From the NCBI GenBank assembly GCA_037957365.1, contig JARHVA010000638.1, positions 1,043,001-1,107,000 on the forward strand: a stretch of DNA of 64,000 nt, given 5' to 3'. The DNA comes from Torreya grandis (Eukaryota; Streptophyta; Pinopsida; Cupressales; Taxaceae). Positions 37,375-50,309 of this stretch are shown here, one piece after another. The notes beneath the pieces are model-generated. The model had not been told where the DNA came from. It did no database searches and saw only the letters and a program-made list of their open reading frames with translations. A program made the position numbers and the translations under genes. Every line of letters begins with the position of its first letter. Within the stretch, counting starts at the first letter, position 1.

Positions 37375-38454
37375 TCCCCTCTTAAAATATACGTTGATGA
37401 AGGAAAGGATGGAGGAATCACTAAACTATCCCTCTTGACAAAACCTTACTTCGCTTCCAAAAGCATCCCAAGTTTAATTTATTAGGCCTCAAGCAAGGAT
37501 TTTGTGAAGATGTATGCAACCCAATCATATTCTCAATAAAACTTAAGATCAATGAGTAATTTTTGAAAATAATTTTGGTGGATCTCAATCTGCTTGGTAA
37601 ATTGGTGCTCCACTAGGTTATGAGTAATATTTATATCACTCTAATTATTACACCAAAATGGTGTGGGTTGGGTCTATGGAAATCTAAATTCTAAAGGCAA
37701 GCATTGAATCCAAACAAACTCATGATCGGCAGTATAAAATTCACATTACTTAAATTTTATATTATAAAAATAATATTAATTTACTCCTTACAATACAAAG
37801 TCATGATACTTGACCCAATATGATAGATGTATCATTTGGTTGATTTGTGATCACTTGGATCTCCCACCCAATCATTGTCCATGTAGCCTAAAAATGTTAT
37901 GCTCCCACAAGAATTGCAACCATAAATTAAGACCTTTCCTCCTACATTTTACTTGATCCCATAATTATTAGTACCTTGAAGGCACCTTAGAATGCATTTT
38001 GAAACTTCTCAATGGATTTAATGGGGGTATTGATAGTAACATGATACCAAGTTCATATCAAATGAAATACCAGGATGAGTATGATTCAAGTACATAATAC
38101 TTCCCATGAATTTCCTATAGAGTGTATAATCAAACAAAGGAAAAGAACACTTGGTATAGATCTTGACTCTAGATTGATAAGGAGTCAGTACAGACTTATA
38201 ATCTTTCATGTTGAATAAGTTGAGTATGTCTTAATCATACTTGGATTAATTTTTAAAAAACCTTTCTTATATTGTGAAATCTTAATATCAAGGGAAAAAT
38301 GCAACAATCTTAAGTCAGTCATCTCAAAATACTTCATTATTTGAGATTTTATATCAGGAATCTACTTGGTGGAACTCCTTGTGATGATTTAGTCATCGAC
38401 ATAATGGACCAAAATTAGGAGTTTTTCATCTAATTTCTCAATTTATACTATGGG

Positions 38455-38723
38455 GTTAGAGGGACTTATTGTAAGCATGTAAATATTTTTGTACCAAGCT
38501 CAAGAATCATGCTTCAAACCATATAAGGACCAATCTACGCACAAAATTAGATTTCTCACTGCATATAAACCCAAAATGTTGGGATATATATATATCCCAA
38601 CATTTTGGGTTTATATGCAGTGAAAAATCTAATTTTGTGCGTAGATTGGTCCTTATATGGTTTGAAGCATGATTCTTGAGCTTGGTACAAAAATATTTAC
38701 ATGCTTACAATAAGTCCCTCTAA

Positions 38724-38724
<1 letters not shown>
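38455..38724. repeat. 270-bp near-perfect palindrome in copia RT
   Basis: The arms 38455-38589 and 38590-38724 are reverse complements over 135 bp with one mismatch (left TTTCTCACTG against right CAGTGAAAAA) and no spacer. The centre is GGGATATATATATATCCC at 38581-38598. The left arm continues the copia RT frame toward YVDD; the right arm interrupts it, so the right arm is the inverted copy. A 66-bp (TA)n tract starts four bases beyond the right arm. Confidence 0.95.

Positions 38725-38727
<3 letters not shown>

Positions 38728-38793
<66 letters not shown>
38728..38793. repeat. (TA)n microsatellite
   Basis: About 33 TA units directly beside the palindrome. In the copia reading frame it replaces the codons after FLHGDL. 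Confidence 0.95.
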
Positions 38794-38795
<2 letters not shown>

Positions 38796-40795
38796 CTACA
38801 AATCTCCATGCAAGAAGACACTTTTCACATTCATTTGATGGACTTTCCATCCATTTGTTGTATCCAAGGATATTACTAACTTGATGGAATTCATCTTGGA
38901 AATTAGAACAAAGGTTTAATGGTATTCAACACCTTCAACTTGTGAAAATCCTTTTGATACAAGTATGGATTTGTATATTTCAATAGACCCATTCATTGCA
39001 TACTTAGTTTGGTACACCCACTTTCACCTCACTAGTTTTCTTCCTTTAAAAATTAGAACTAAACCCTGAGTGTGGTTCTTCTTCAGAGAAATAATTTATT
39101 CGACCATAGTTTCATGCCATTAAATATGCTTAGAAGCTGGATGTTAAGTATTTACATCTTATATCACTATCAATTGTGTCAAATGTGCAACACCATAGGA
39201 ATGTTATGATTTCATCATGCTTGGAATTATTGGATCCTCTTCTAATGCAAGTCTCATTGAAAACTATGAAAACCAATTTTGGTAGAGGCTATATTAGTTG
39301 TTTAAGTGCATTTTTAATGCCTTTTGGCACTGTTATTGGAGGTTTTTGTTTTCCCCCCTATGCCTCAATATCGTAACTGTAGTAACTCTCGTGATGGGAG
39401 TCATCTAAAATGTATTTTTATTCATAATAAAACCTTAGAAGTTGTTTCCAAATCAATAGAAACTGATAGAGGAGTAGGATATGTTTGCATGAAAGTCTAA
39501 GAATTTTCATAAAATAGCACATCCCATAGGTAAATCACTTTAGTGTTTCCAAGAACAAGAAGATGATATGTCATCAGATATTCATAGTATCTAAAATATA
39601 TATAAGGGTGACCATTCCTTTCCATTGATTTTTAATTTTCATATGAAACATGTGCACATGCATTACATCTAAAAACACTAAAATCAAAAACGTTTAGCTT
39701 AACACCAAACCATTTTCATTTGGGAATCATAGTTTGCATTACAGAGTGGGGAGTGAAATTTTAGATGTAGGTTTCACACTAGATTACCTCTACCCAATAC
39801 TATGGAGGTAAGTCTTTGGAATGTACCTTGCAATTTTCCATTTCCTTTAGTGTATTTTTTTGCACTCAAATACACCATTTTATTGAGAGGTGTAGGGTAA
39901 AATATGTTGCATTTGAATGCTTGTTTGTTCATAAAAGCTAATCATCTTATTGTTGACGAACTCTCCTCCATTATCTACTATGAGATGCTGAATTTTTATC
40001 TTTGATAGTTTTTTAATGAGGTCCTATAAAAAATTTAAGTGCTCAAAGACTTCACTTTTTTTTTAGAAAGTAAACCCAAGTTCTACAAAATAAATCATTA
40101 AAGAATGTAGGCATGTATATATGTTTCAAAAAATAAACATTGGAAAAATACGTAAGATCATTGTGAACAAACTATAATCTATTACTTTCCCTCAAGTATT
40201 TTTTTCTAGGAAATTTATCTCTATGTTGTTTTATAAGTGGACAACTTGGATAATCTTCTTATTTGAAATAGACTTATGAAAAACTAATAACCTATTATGC
40301 TTACTAAAGTTCTACAATGATAAATATTTTAGGTGACCAAAATGATCATGCTAAAGTTTACTTAAGTCATTAGGATGTGTAATCATGACTTGTGAAGGTT
40401 GAGGGATTACAAAGTTTTCAAATTTGTATAATCATACTTGATGATCAACCTTGCCAATGGCTACACTAGCGAACTAGTATTTGATATTTATAATGACAAC
40501 ACAACATTGGTAGGTGTAAATCAACAATTTTACCTTCACCTGATTGTGTGATCTCGTATATGGATAGGAGGTTTGTAGACAAGTTTATAATGTATAGAAA
40601 CTTATTTAATACATCATTCTTCATCTCAAGTATCAATGGGATATTTACAATGTAAATGGGTAAATCATTTCTCATTAAAAAATGTAAAAGAGAGGGAAGA
40701 ATAGGATAGAAAAGAGATAAACCCTTGATTGAGATAGGTCTTCCAATACTTACAAGTAAGATTAATGTGGTTTGTAGTTGATCATTGGGTATCAA

Positions 40796-41938
40796 ATATA
40801 TCTATTACACAAATTAAAACACCAAAATGAGCAAGACTCCAAGGAATAATATGTGAGCATGAAATAATGAAATCTATTTAAAGAAATAAATTACACCATC
40901 CTATAGTTATTTACACACCATGTCCAATGTAAGATTCAAGATAACTAGAATGAGTCTTAAATCTAATTAAACTAGATATTGTACAGTCTAATTATATATC
41001 CACTTGCACACCAAATATATCATAAAAATCCCTTGCATAGATTTCCTCTCAAATCAAGGATTTTGGTAAATCATCAAGACAAAATTAGTAGAAAAGGTAG
41101 ATGAAATCCTGGCTCAATCTCAATAGAGTTTTGATACTCAAATGTGTCCACCTTGGTTGAAAATCAAAATCCAAAAAGTATGAGGGAACAACAGGTGTAA
41201 TCATGGTGTGATTCTTACAGTGTTTTGAGATTAAATTTTTTGACCCTTTATAATAACAAAAAATGTTGCTTATATAGACAATGTTATTCCATCATAGCTA
41301 TGGTGCACTTCTATAAATCAAATGCTCTTGATAAAAACATTAAATTGAATAATTGATTAAAAATTAGTCTTTTGTGATAACACATCAAGAAAGGATAAAG
41401 ATCCAGTCATGGCACAATTCCCAGGTATAATTTACAGTATAGAAGTGGATTCACTCTCCAACACACTCCAATATTCCTATGAAAAATAGGGACTCTCTAG
41501 TAATCAATTCCTTCCCTTAGCTGATCATTGATTCAAACAAGTGGAGACACCTCATTGCGAACCAATCCTAATGATAAAGTCATTGTATCACTACTCTAAC
41601 TTCATCCATTCCACATATTTATTCTTATTCCCAAGACAACAAAGCCCCATCTATAGGCACCATTTCCTATTAAATATTGATTTCCAAGCAATATCAAACT
41701 ATGGATTACTCCCATCTATAAATAGATGCATCATGTTCTCTTGATAAACCTATTTATATCCAAGTCCTTTAATTTGACTCTATCTTGGAGTTGTGAACAA
41801 CCTTATCAATTTTAGCCTCTTTCTTTATCTAGATCTTGTCAATGCTCTAGGCATTAACATCTCTATTTTCATTCTATGTTTCTTCTGATTAGCTTATGAG
41901 ACTAGTGATGCAGGTTCTTTTCAATTGATTTAATGCCC
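40796..41938. other. Spacer between inverted copia pieces, no gene seen
   Basis: 1.1 kb of AT-rich sequence with no recognised coding content and no clear LTR. It separates the minus-strand copia remnant from a plus-strand copy of its pre-integrase segment. Confidence 0.45.
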
Positions 41939-42090
41939 AATGTTTAACTACAAATCACATTATTCTAATTTCTAAGTATTGGAAGACATGTCTCAATCAA
42001 AGGTTTATCTCTTTTCTTCCATACTCTTCCCTCTCTTTTACATATTTTTAATGAAAAATGATTTACACATTTACATTGTAAATGGGCCAT
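41939..42090 (+). pseudogene. Ty1/copia fragment, plus-strand copy of the pre-integrase segment
   Basis: The reverse complement of this stretch matches 40641-40790 at roughly 90% by eye; shared strings include AAAAGAGATAAACC and TTTACAATGTAAATG. In the plus frame it encodes the same segment (SIGRHVSIKGLSLFF here, SIGRPISIKGLSLFY there). It therefore belongs to a second, oppositely oriented copy of the same copia family, perhaps the one whose primer site is at 36719. Confidence 0.75.
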
Positions 42091-42606
42091 TGATAGAGGA
42101 ACCAACAGTGAGATCTTCAATATCTATAAGAAATATTTGAACCTTTAGTGGAAACAATCACAACCATTCCATGCTATAATATTTTAGAAATTTATTGGCC
42201 CTTGGACCACCAAAAAATCCTAAAAACAAAAGGACTCCTTGTCCCATGAGTTGTCAATTGCTTTTGTCCATTCACATAGTTAATTCACAATTGTGTTTGA
42301 TTGAGTCACAATTTTAGCCTAATAATTCTAGCTAAAAGGAATTGAACTCATATCTCCTTTTTGACTAATTTTCTCATTTACCATTACCCAACAAGAAGAA
42401 ACACATGGTAAATTATTAATTTATTTATTTATATTTAATTTTAATTAAGAAAAAATAATAATCATTTACTTTTAATATATTTTTATTTCAATTTCAAAAA
42501 AAATTGATTTTTATTTTTTAAATATTTAATTTAATTTATAATTTTATAAATTTGAATTTTGATTTTATGTACCTATATTTATTTTTTTATAAATAACCAA
42601 ACATTG
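42091..42606. other. AT-rich spacer, no gene seen
   Basis: A run of A/T-only tracts (42400-42600) ends in CATTG at 42602-42606, the left target-site duplicate of the solo LTR. Confidence 0.5.
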
Positions 42607-43453
42607 TGTCAGGATCTTGCTCCACCAAAAGAGCACAATATGATTACCAAACCAAGCAACTTAATACGCAGAAATTAACCAGATTCACCAAGTAACTAGA
42701 ATTCAGAATAACACATGATATGAGAGACAATACACAAATTGTATTAACACTTTATACAGAAAAGAATACAATAAAGAAGATGCCACTTCTTCTCCACCAC
42801 CTTACAGAGGTTTCCCACACCTCAAGTGAACAGTAATTCTTCTCCCAAAAGCTCTCCCTCTCAGGTCCCAACACCCAACTCAAAATAAAGAATTGGTGTT
42901 CACCTCCTGTGCTCCATGCACACCACAAGTGCTACACGCACTCCACAAGCACTCCACGTGCTCCACAAGTACTCAAGGTACTTCAAGTAGATCTCCCATG
43001 AACCTGTAATAACCTGCACTTCAACAGACCATACTTATGGAAGGAACTCCCTTGCCTTCCTCTTTGCTCTATCTGAGTACACACCTGTACTCCAAGTAGA
43101 TCCTGCCTGATACTGCTCCCTGTTGTGTTGCTGTCTATATGATCCTGCACACCTGCAAATCAAACACGGTTCTGCTCACCTGTGAACCTTGACCTTGCAC
43201 ACACATACACCTGCAGATCAACGATCTTACTTACCATGTAGATCTCCTATATAGGCCATGCAACTGTGACCAAGATCCTACACACCTGAAGAACCCTTGT
43301 CCTTGCCTCACCAAGTCCTTATGATTCTCCAACCAGTACCAAGCTTGGCACTGATAGGGAACTAGGAGGAACACCCTTACTCACTTCACACACAGAATGA
43401 GCAAACTTTGCTCAACTCAAACTAGAACACTTTTCCAATACAACCATGAGTCT

Positions 43454-43464
43454 ATTATATAGAT
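43454..43464 (-). promoter_or_regulatory. TATA box in the solo LTR
   Basis: Minus strand CTATATAATAG, about 140 bp downstream of the ACCGACGTCGGT array in transcription order and about 340 bp from the LTR start, as expected for a U3 promoter. Confidence 0.6.
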
Positions 43465-43601
43465 CTCATCCAAACAATGATTAGACATCTAATTACCATA
43501 ATTAGATTCGCAGCTCCCAGTCTAAAAATAGATCTAATCATGCAAACACTTGGTTCGTTAGCTAACTGCCCGTAATAAGCTCGCAGTCGAACCACACAGA
43601 C

Positions 43602-43718
43602 GACCGACGTCGGTCCCTGTCTGCCTGGAGGTGACCGACGCCGGCCGATCCCTGACCGACGTCGGTTGCTTCTTCTTTACTGTCCTATCGACGTCGGCTG
43701 ATCAGACCGACGCCGGTT
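43602..43718. promoter_or_regulatory. Array of five ACCGACGTCGGT-type palindromes in the solo LTR U3
   Basis: Copies: GACCGACGTCGGT (43602), GACCGACGCCGGC (43633), GACCGACGTCGGTT (43654), ATCGACGTCGGCT (43687), GACCGACGCCGGTT (43705), spaced 18-33 bp. Each full copy contains ACCGAC in both orientations (the DRE/CRT core RCCGAC bound by DREB/CBF factors). The exact palindromes also contain GACGTC (C-box with an ACGT core, bound by bZIP factors). The array lies just upstream of the TATA box. Enhancer function is inferred. Confidence 0.6.
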
Positions 43719-43810
43719 GCTCTGACGCTCAGCAACCTTCAGCAACCCCTCCAATGACCTTCTCCATGTCTGCATCAGTGAAGCTTTTAGCTCCACACCC
43801 TAACACATTG

Positions 43811-45271
43811 TAATAATATAAATTAATGTTACTTAGAAAAATATAATTAATTAATATCAAACGAAACAGTTATATTGAATGTCTTATCTTATGGGTAGGG
43901 TCAACTTATCTTGGCAATAACATAATTATAAATTAATATTTTGTTAAGATTGAGTGACATTGGTAGCCTAGGAATATGATCGACTATATAATAGTTCTTT
44001 AAGACTGGATTAATCCTTATCCCTCATCCATGTTCAAAATATTTAGATATTTACCAATATCAATTGCTTGTTCAAAATATTTATATATTTAAAGATCTTA
44101 ATTTGTTCAAAATATTTAGATATTTAAATATCTTGATTTATTCCTCTAAGAATATTTTATAATAATGATTTTCCACTATAAAAACCTTAGTATTTTGTTG
44201 TGCATGTGGTGTTTTTAATAAGATGTTCTACCAATTCCAACTTAATGATTCATTCATGCTTTATGTCAACATCATGCTCATTCACCCTTGTGCTTAAAAA
44301 TCAACCTATTTTATTGATATAAGAAACCCAACACACTTGATCATATAGACTCCACATTTATTAGTTGGTTCTAGTCAATGTTTGAATGATCCAATCAACT
44401 CTCTTAGTTTTTTTATGTGGAAAGAAGGTTGACTTGATGTTTTTCTTCTTCATAATCCTATAGATCTTGTTGAATATGCCTTTAATGTAAGGTATAAACT
44501 CTAATGGGCCCTTGATATATCCTCTTCTAAGGATTTATTTCCATAATTTTTCCTTGCTTCTTTGAACACTCTATAACTATATTTTCCATTATAATTATTC
44601 TTTGATCAAATCATAATAGTGTGTACCCCTTTTTTTTCATAAAGGGGCCACAAACATTGCAATATTTCTCCCAAAAGAACATAATTTTGGTTGGTTTAAA
44701 TTAATAAAATATGTGTTTTACTTTATTTATAAAAATATGTAGTGTGAAATAATAAAAGTATGATAAGTAATTTTTAGGATTTATTTTTTAATTTTCATTT
44801 AAATATTTTCTGGCCACCTAATGAGACATAATATTATGCTTTGATTATCACATTGTATACTAAGGACAAGCATGCAATTTTTTTATCAATATGTTCATCA
44901 TCACTAATCCTGAATGACGTGGTAGCTAGGGTTTTAAGGACCCTCACTTTTTGAGTCAAGTGGTGATGGAAAGTAGCATGAAGATAAATATCAATGTGAA
45001 TTTATCTTTATATAAACCTAAAAGGATAGTAAACTATCAGACTTCCTATAAATAACATGGAGGAAACATGAACATTAAGAAAAGCTAACCTACCATCAAT
45101 TTTCAATTATTTTTTCAATTAAATAAAAAATGATGTTGATGGATTTTTTTTATATGCCTAGGTCTTGATCATGAAAACCCATGAGAATATGCATCCAAAT
45201 CAATGGGATTATGGCTCATTGTTTTTAAGTTATGTCTAAGCCAATACACTAAATAATAATTTTTATTATTA
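43811..45271. other. AT-rich spacer, no gene seen
   Basis: Nothing recognised between the solo LTR and element C. Open frames are short and low-complexity. Confidence 0.5.
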
Positions 45272-46707
45272 TGTTTTAGGATTGGAAAATTTTTTAGATC
45301 GTGTATATTTTTATTTTTCCCTATTTTTTATAAAATAATATTTTTTTTGTGTATTTTAATGTGTGTATAACTATAAAATATCATAATTTTAAATATGTAC
45401 AATAATCAAAAAATCTTATTTTGACAAATAATGAATATGGAAAACTATTATTTTTGGAAAAAATTAAGAAGGATACACTTAACTCACACACAATTTTATG
45501 TTGTTTATTTCATGTCCAATAGTGGAAATTAATAACAGAGGTGAGTGTGCATGTTTAGGATTAGGAATAAAATCTAAAACTCCTTTTATATAGATTTGTT
45601 GTAAGTTTACAGGAGTGTAATATATTCATGTCCATTGAATGCAGGCTTGTCTAAGTTGATTGTGTTAAATGATAACATGACAATATAGAAAGATGCATAA
45701 TTTTGACAAGGACAAATTAATAAGAGAATCAAAAACTACTTCTAGATATGACCATTATAAGAGGATAATAATGTAGGCCACTCAACTCCATTGATTATGG
45801 ACTTGTCCCAATTAACTATGATGAAAAATTGATCACTGCACATATAATTATTAATTAGGATAAGATATCATAATTTTGATTGTGTTACATAGAAATTATT
45901 GTTTGTCTTATTTTGTCTTTGAAACAAAAAGAGAATTTTGATATCTTGAAAACTTTTTAAAAAAATAAGGGAGTGTAATTGATTGGGTAGATCTCAATCA
46001 TCCCCTTGATGATTGATCATTATCCAATAATCCAAGGATGGAAATCAAGCCCACGTAAGAACTCCCACCTAGAATGCATGTGAAATTATGCTCCTTGACT
46101 ATATGTGTACAACTAGAAAAATGGCTTTGATACTTAAAAATGATAAATCTTGACTTGCTTTGGAATGCTCTACACTTAGTTTATTATTGATCCTTATGAA
46201 TGATCTTGAATTTAAGAAGACTATGGTAGAATATCTCCATGTGTAATAGTATAATCTTGAAAGAATTGAATACCAAGTGGGGATAATAAATAACCTTTGA
46301 TGTGTATTTATAGGTGAATCTTTTAATAAAATTTTTTATTCAACCTTATAAAATGTGCAAGAAGACCCAAAAGAATGATTTAAATTTTAAAAACTAGCCT
46401 TTATTTGGCACATCATGTAGCTAGCCTAGTAGGATAGAAGCACAACAACACTCATGTTTTCCTATGGAAAACTTATCCTAAAGAATCATAAAAACATATT
46501 ATGAGGGTGATTTTAAGCATTTTGAGCATTTGACATTGAAAGTTTTGGGTAATAGTAATGTAAAATAAAAGGGTTGAGCCTGTATATTGATAAAAAGCTC
46601 AAATGAAAGGTGAATAGGAGTCATGTATTTGGGCAAAATTCATGTGGTTTTGGATGTATCAATAATTAGCATTGTAAATCATATGTGACCATATTTATGT
46701 AACTTCA
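45272..46707 (-). repeat. Element C 3' LTR
   Basis: Matches 55895-57308. Shared strings include ATGAATATGGAAAACTATTA and CTTGACTTGCTTTGGAAT. Minus-strand CTATAAATACAC at about 46303-46314 is a TATA box. The exact left edge (TGTTTTAGG) is less certain than the right. Confidence 0.78.
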
Positions 46708-46980
46708 TTCCCCCTTCCTCGCTCGCCTATATTTTAATAATAAAATTTCTATAGTAAAGAAGAAAGAATTGAACCTAAGTGTGACAACACACTTTGTCTT
46801 GACTAAAATAATTCAATTGTGTAAGGTTCTCAAATTTATCAAACCCTTCAATAACACATGAAGTAGTCATTTTTTTATTTTTAAATTTGAAAAAAATGAA
46901 CATTGGAAATTAAAATTTTGAATATAGAGTAGGAAAATAGTATACTTATATGTAGGTAAAACCAAATTACCCTTTGACCT
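46708..46980 (-). other. Polypurine tract and start of element C 3' noncoding region
   Basis: The minus-strand purine run GGAAGGGGGAA (46708-46718) abuts the LTR. The remainder is AT-rich noncoding. Confidence 0.55.
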
Positions 46981-48270
<1,290 letters not shown>

Positions 48271-50309
48271 CTAATGATGGAGATCACCAGAACTTTGCCT
48301 TTGTTGAGGCTTTTGGAGAATTTGAGCCAATGGTAGACTGAGAGTGATCAAGTCCTAATTTGGAATAATTAATCAAGCTCTTGAGTTAGATAGATATATT
48401 ATTCAAACTCTTATGAATGCAGAATAGTGTCTAATTTACTTAACTAAAAATATGGAACCATTACAGGTTCATTATAAGTGATGCCAAGGTTGTTAAGTGT
48501 CACTAGACGCAAACATGCATCACCCACAACATAGGATGGAACCACATAATGGGTTTTTTAAAATTAATTCCATGGCCATTGAGTGTTGTTTTAAACCTCA
48601 ATGTACATTACCCATAATAAAATTGAATGACACAGTTTTAGACAAATCTAGATTCAATTTGCATGATTAAAAGAGAATGAATAATAATTGTGCCTCCATC
48701 ATGACCACATTTTCGATAGATTTGATTGAAATGAATATTTTGCCTTTAAAATTATAACATTGATCTTTAAAAAATGTGCATGAATAATTATCATGTCATT
48801 TTAACTTTGAAATTTTAATAAGCATGAATAATTATCATGCCCCCTAAATTTGTGTCAAATGATAGAGAATGCCATGCACATATATGCTCAATTATAATTG
48901 TATTCACATCTTGTAATTTTGATTATGTAACTATTTTGAAAATGCACATGCATATGCATTAAAGTATGCATATTTATGTACTTTAATTATTTGAAAATTG
49001 GGTACATATGTTTGTCATAGGACCCTAGAATCTATATCAATGTGTCAATATATGTCATGTGTTTGATTTCTAAATTTCTTTGAATCTTTAAATACCTTTA
49101 CTATGCTATAGAATATGATTTTTGAATTAATTTAAATATTTGAAAACCTATATTTTCTATATATGAACATGTTCTTTTTCTAAATCTAATTTTTGTCTAT
49201 TTTTGGATGTTTTCATCTCTAAGGCAAGGCCAAAGTGATTCCCCATTTTTGAGATTAGAGATGTAGCCTACAAGTCACTCATCTAAAAATAAGATTTAAC
49301 TATACCATGTGATAAACATATAATCATGCAGTAATAATGTTATCATGTGGAGAATATGTCAACATAGAAATGTATTTACATTTAAAAATGTATGTAACAC
49401 ATTGAATGTGAGGCATACAATTGTCATTTATAGATAGATTTATCAATGAAGTATGCAGTAAAGTAATAATCTTTGAAGCAGTAAAATTTCATGATATGAA
49501 CCATGACATTGCTTGTCAAGCTCACGAGGAATAAAAATCATAATATCACCTAATGTTATAAAATAAGGCCAAGGTCCGCATATAATGGACATGAATATGT
49601 TACCATAAACAAGGCCAAGAGTGGCAAGCAAATGACACTAAGAATGTTATAAAAAAATAAGAGGACCAAGGGCCATAAGCAATGGACATGTTAAAATGTC
49701 ACACATACCAAGCACAAATTTCATAGAGATGTTCAATAAATTTTTCACACCATGGACAAGGGCCACACACAATAAGCAATCAATGTCTAGCTTAACATGC
49801 AATAAAATTAAACGACATTGAAGGAGCATAGAACAAGTGAAAATGAGTCTATTTGATCCATATTTATCAATGTCATTTTATAAAAAAATAGCATAGTCAT
49901 GTAACACAATGTTAGATATGAGTAATTATCAAGAAACGTGTAATATATGTAGCTTGGCATGAGTGAAAGGTCATAAAATATATATAATTATTTATAATAC
50001 ATGTAGAATTAGATGCCCCCAGCATAAGCATGGCCACTAGGTAGAAGAGAATATAACATCTAAGAATTCATGTATAATGTATATCCTTCAATACACTCAT
50101 ATACCTTATGAAATGTATATGTGTTTGAAAAATAGTATGTTATCTTCCAAAATATGTGATAAATAACATTGGCAAAGAATTAACTAGCATCTCATGTTAT
50201 GCATAGGTCCTAATTTTTTAGTTTTTAAAATATTTTGATTTTTTTTGTATTTTTGTAAAAAAATTGAAATTTTAAAACATTTGAAATTAAAAAATTTATG
50301 TATAATATA
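48271..50309 (-). other. Element C 3' noncoding region
   Basis: No coding family. Between 49560 and 49790 there are about four imperfect copies of a module with core CCAAGGGCCATAAGCAATGG then ACATGTTAAAATGTCAC. One related copy is in element A near 4445. The CATAGGTCCTAATTTTTTAG block near 50204 also matches A near 5118. Confidence 0.6.

Larger units (their letters stand above)
37375..40795 (-). pseudogene. Ty1/copia pol: integrase, RT, RNase H (broken)
   Basis: Minus-strand order: a pre-integrase segment with NLLSIYEITQSGEG (40466-40795); an HxxFGHL-type zinc site (about 40310-40350); an integrase core with an NGGEF-like motif (worn to EENSSTIR) near 39950; the RT start with VSKGFSQVEGVEYH and WKVHQMNVKSVFLHGDL (about 38800-38960); AWYKNIYML (left arm of the palindrome); active site YVDD (about 38392-38405); the RT C-terminus TLYRKFMGSIMYL then HTHPGISF (38018-38209); and a closing FTKSLLEA remnant near 37480. 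It has many stops and frameshifts. A 270-bp palindrome and a (TA)n tract sit where the segment between FLHGDL and the AWY motif should be. Typical copia pol order is integrase before RT, as seen. Confidence 0.85.
42607..43805 (-). mobile_element. Solo LTR with perfect target-site duplication
   Basis: 1199 bp, clearly GC-richer than its surroundings. It starts TGTCAGGATC and ends CACCCTAACA (TG...CA ends; minus-strand start TGTTAGGGTG, in the style of copia LTRs). CATTG lies directly before (42602-42606) and directly after (43806-43810). The minus strand has a TATA box CTATATAATAG at about 43454-43464, and the CpG-rich palindrome array lies upstream of it, which supports minus orientation. Flanks hold no matching internal region, so the element was probably lost by LTR-LTR recombination. 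Intact CpGs and the perfect duplication suggest it is young. Copia or gypsy membership is an inference from the ends only. Confidence 0.85.

Noticed and set aside
38581..38598. Palindrome as a transcription terminator or CRISPR-like repeat
   Set aside because: It is the centre of a 270-bp inverted duplication in a plant retroelement; no spaced direct repeats are present.
38653..38850. Open frame of Ile-Tyr repeats (also at 48012-48203 and 24498-24695)
   Set aside because: Translation of (AT)n microsatellites, not coding.
42781..43320. GC-richer stretch as a host gene exon
   Set aside because: It lies wholly inside the solo LTR bounded by CATTG duplications and has no sustained open frame.
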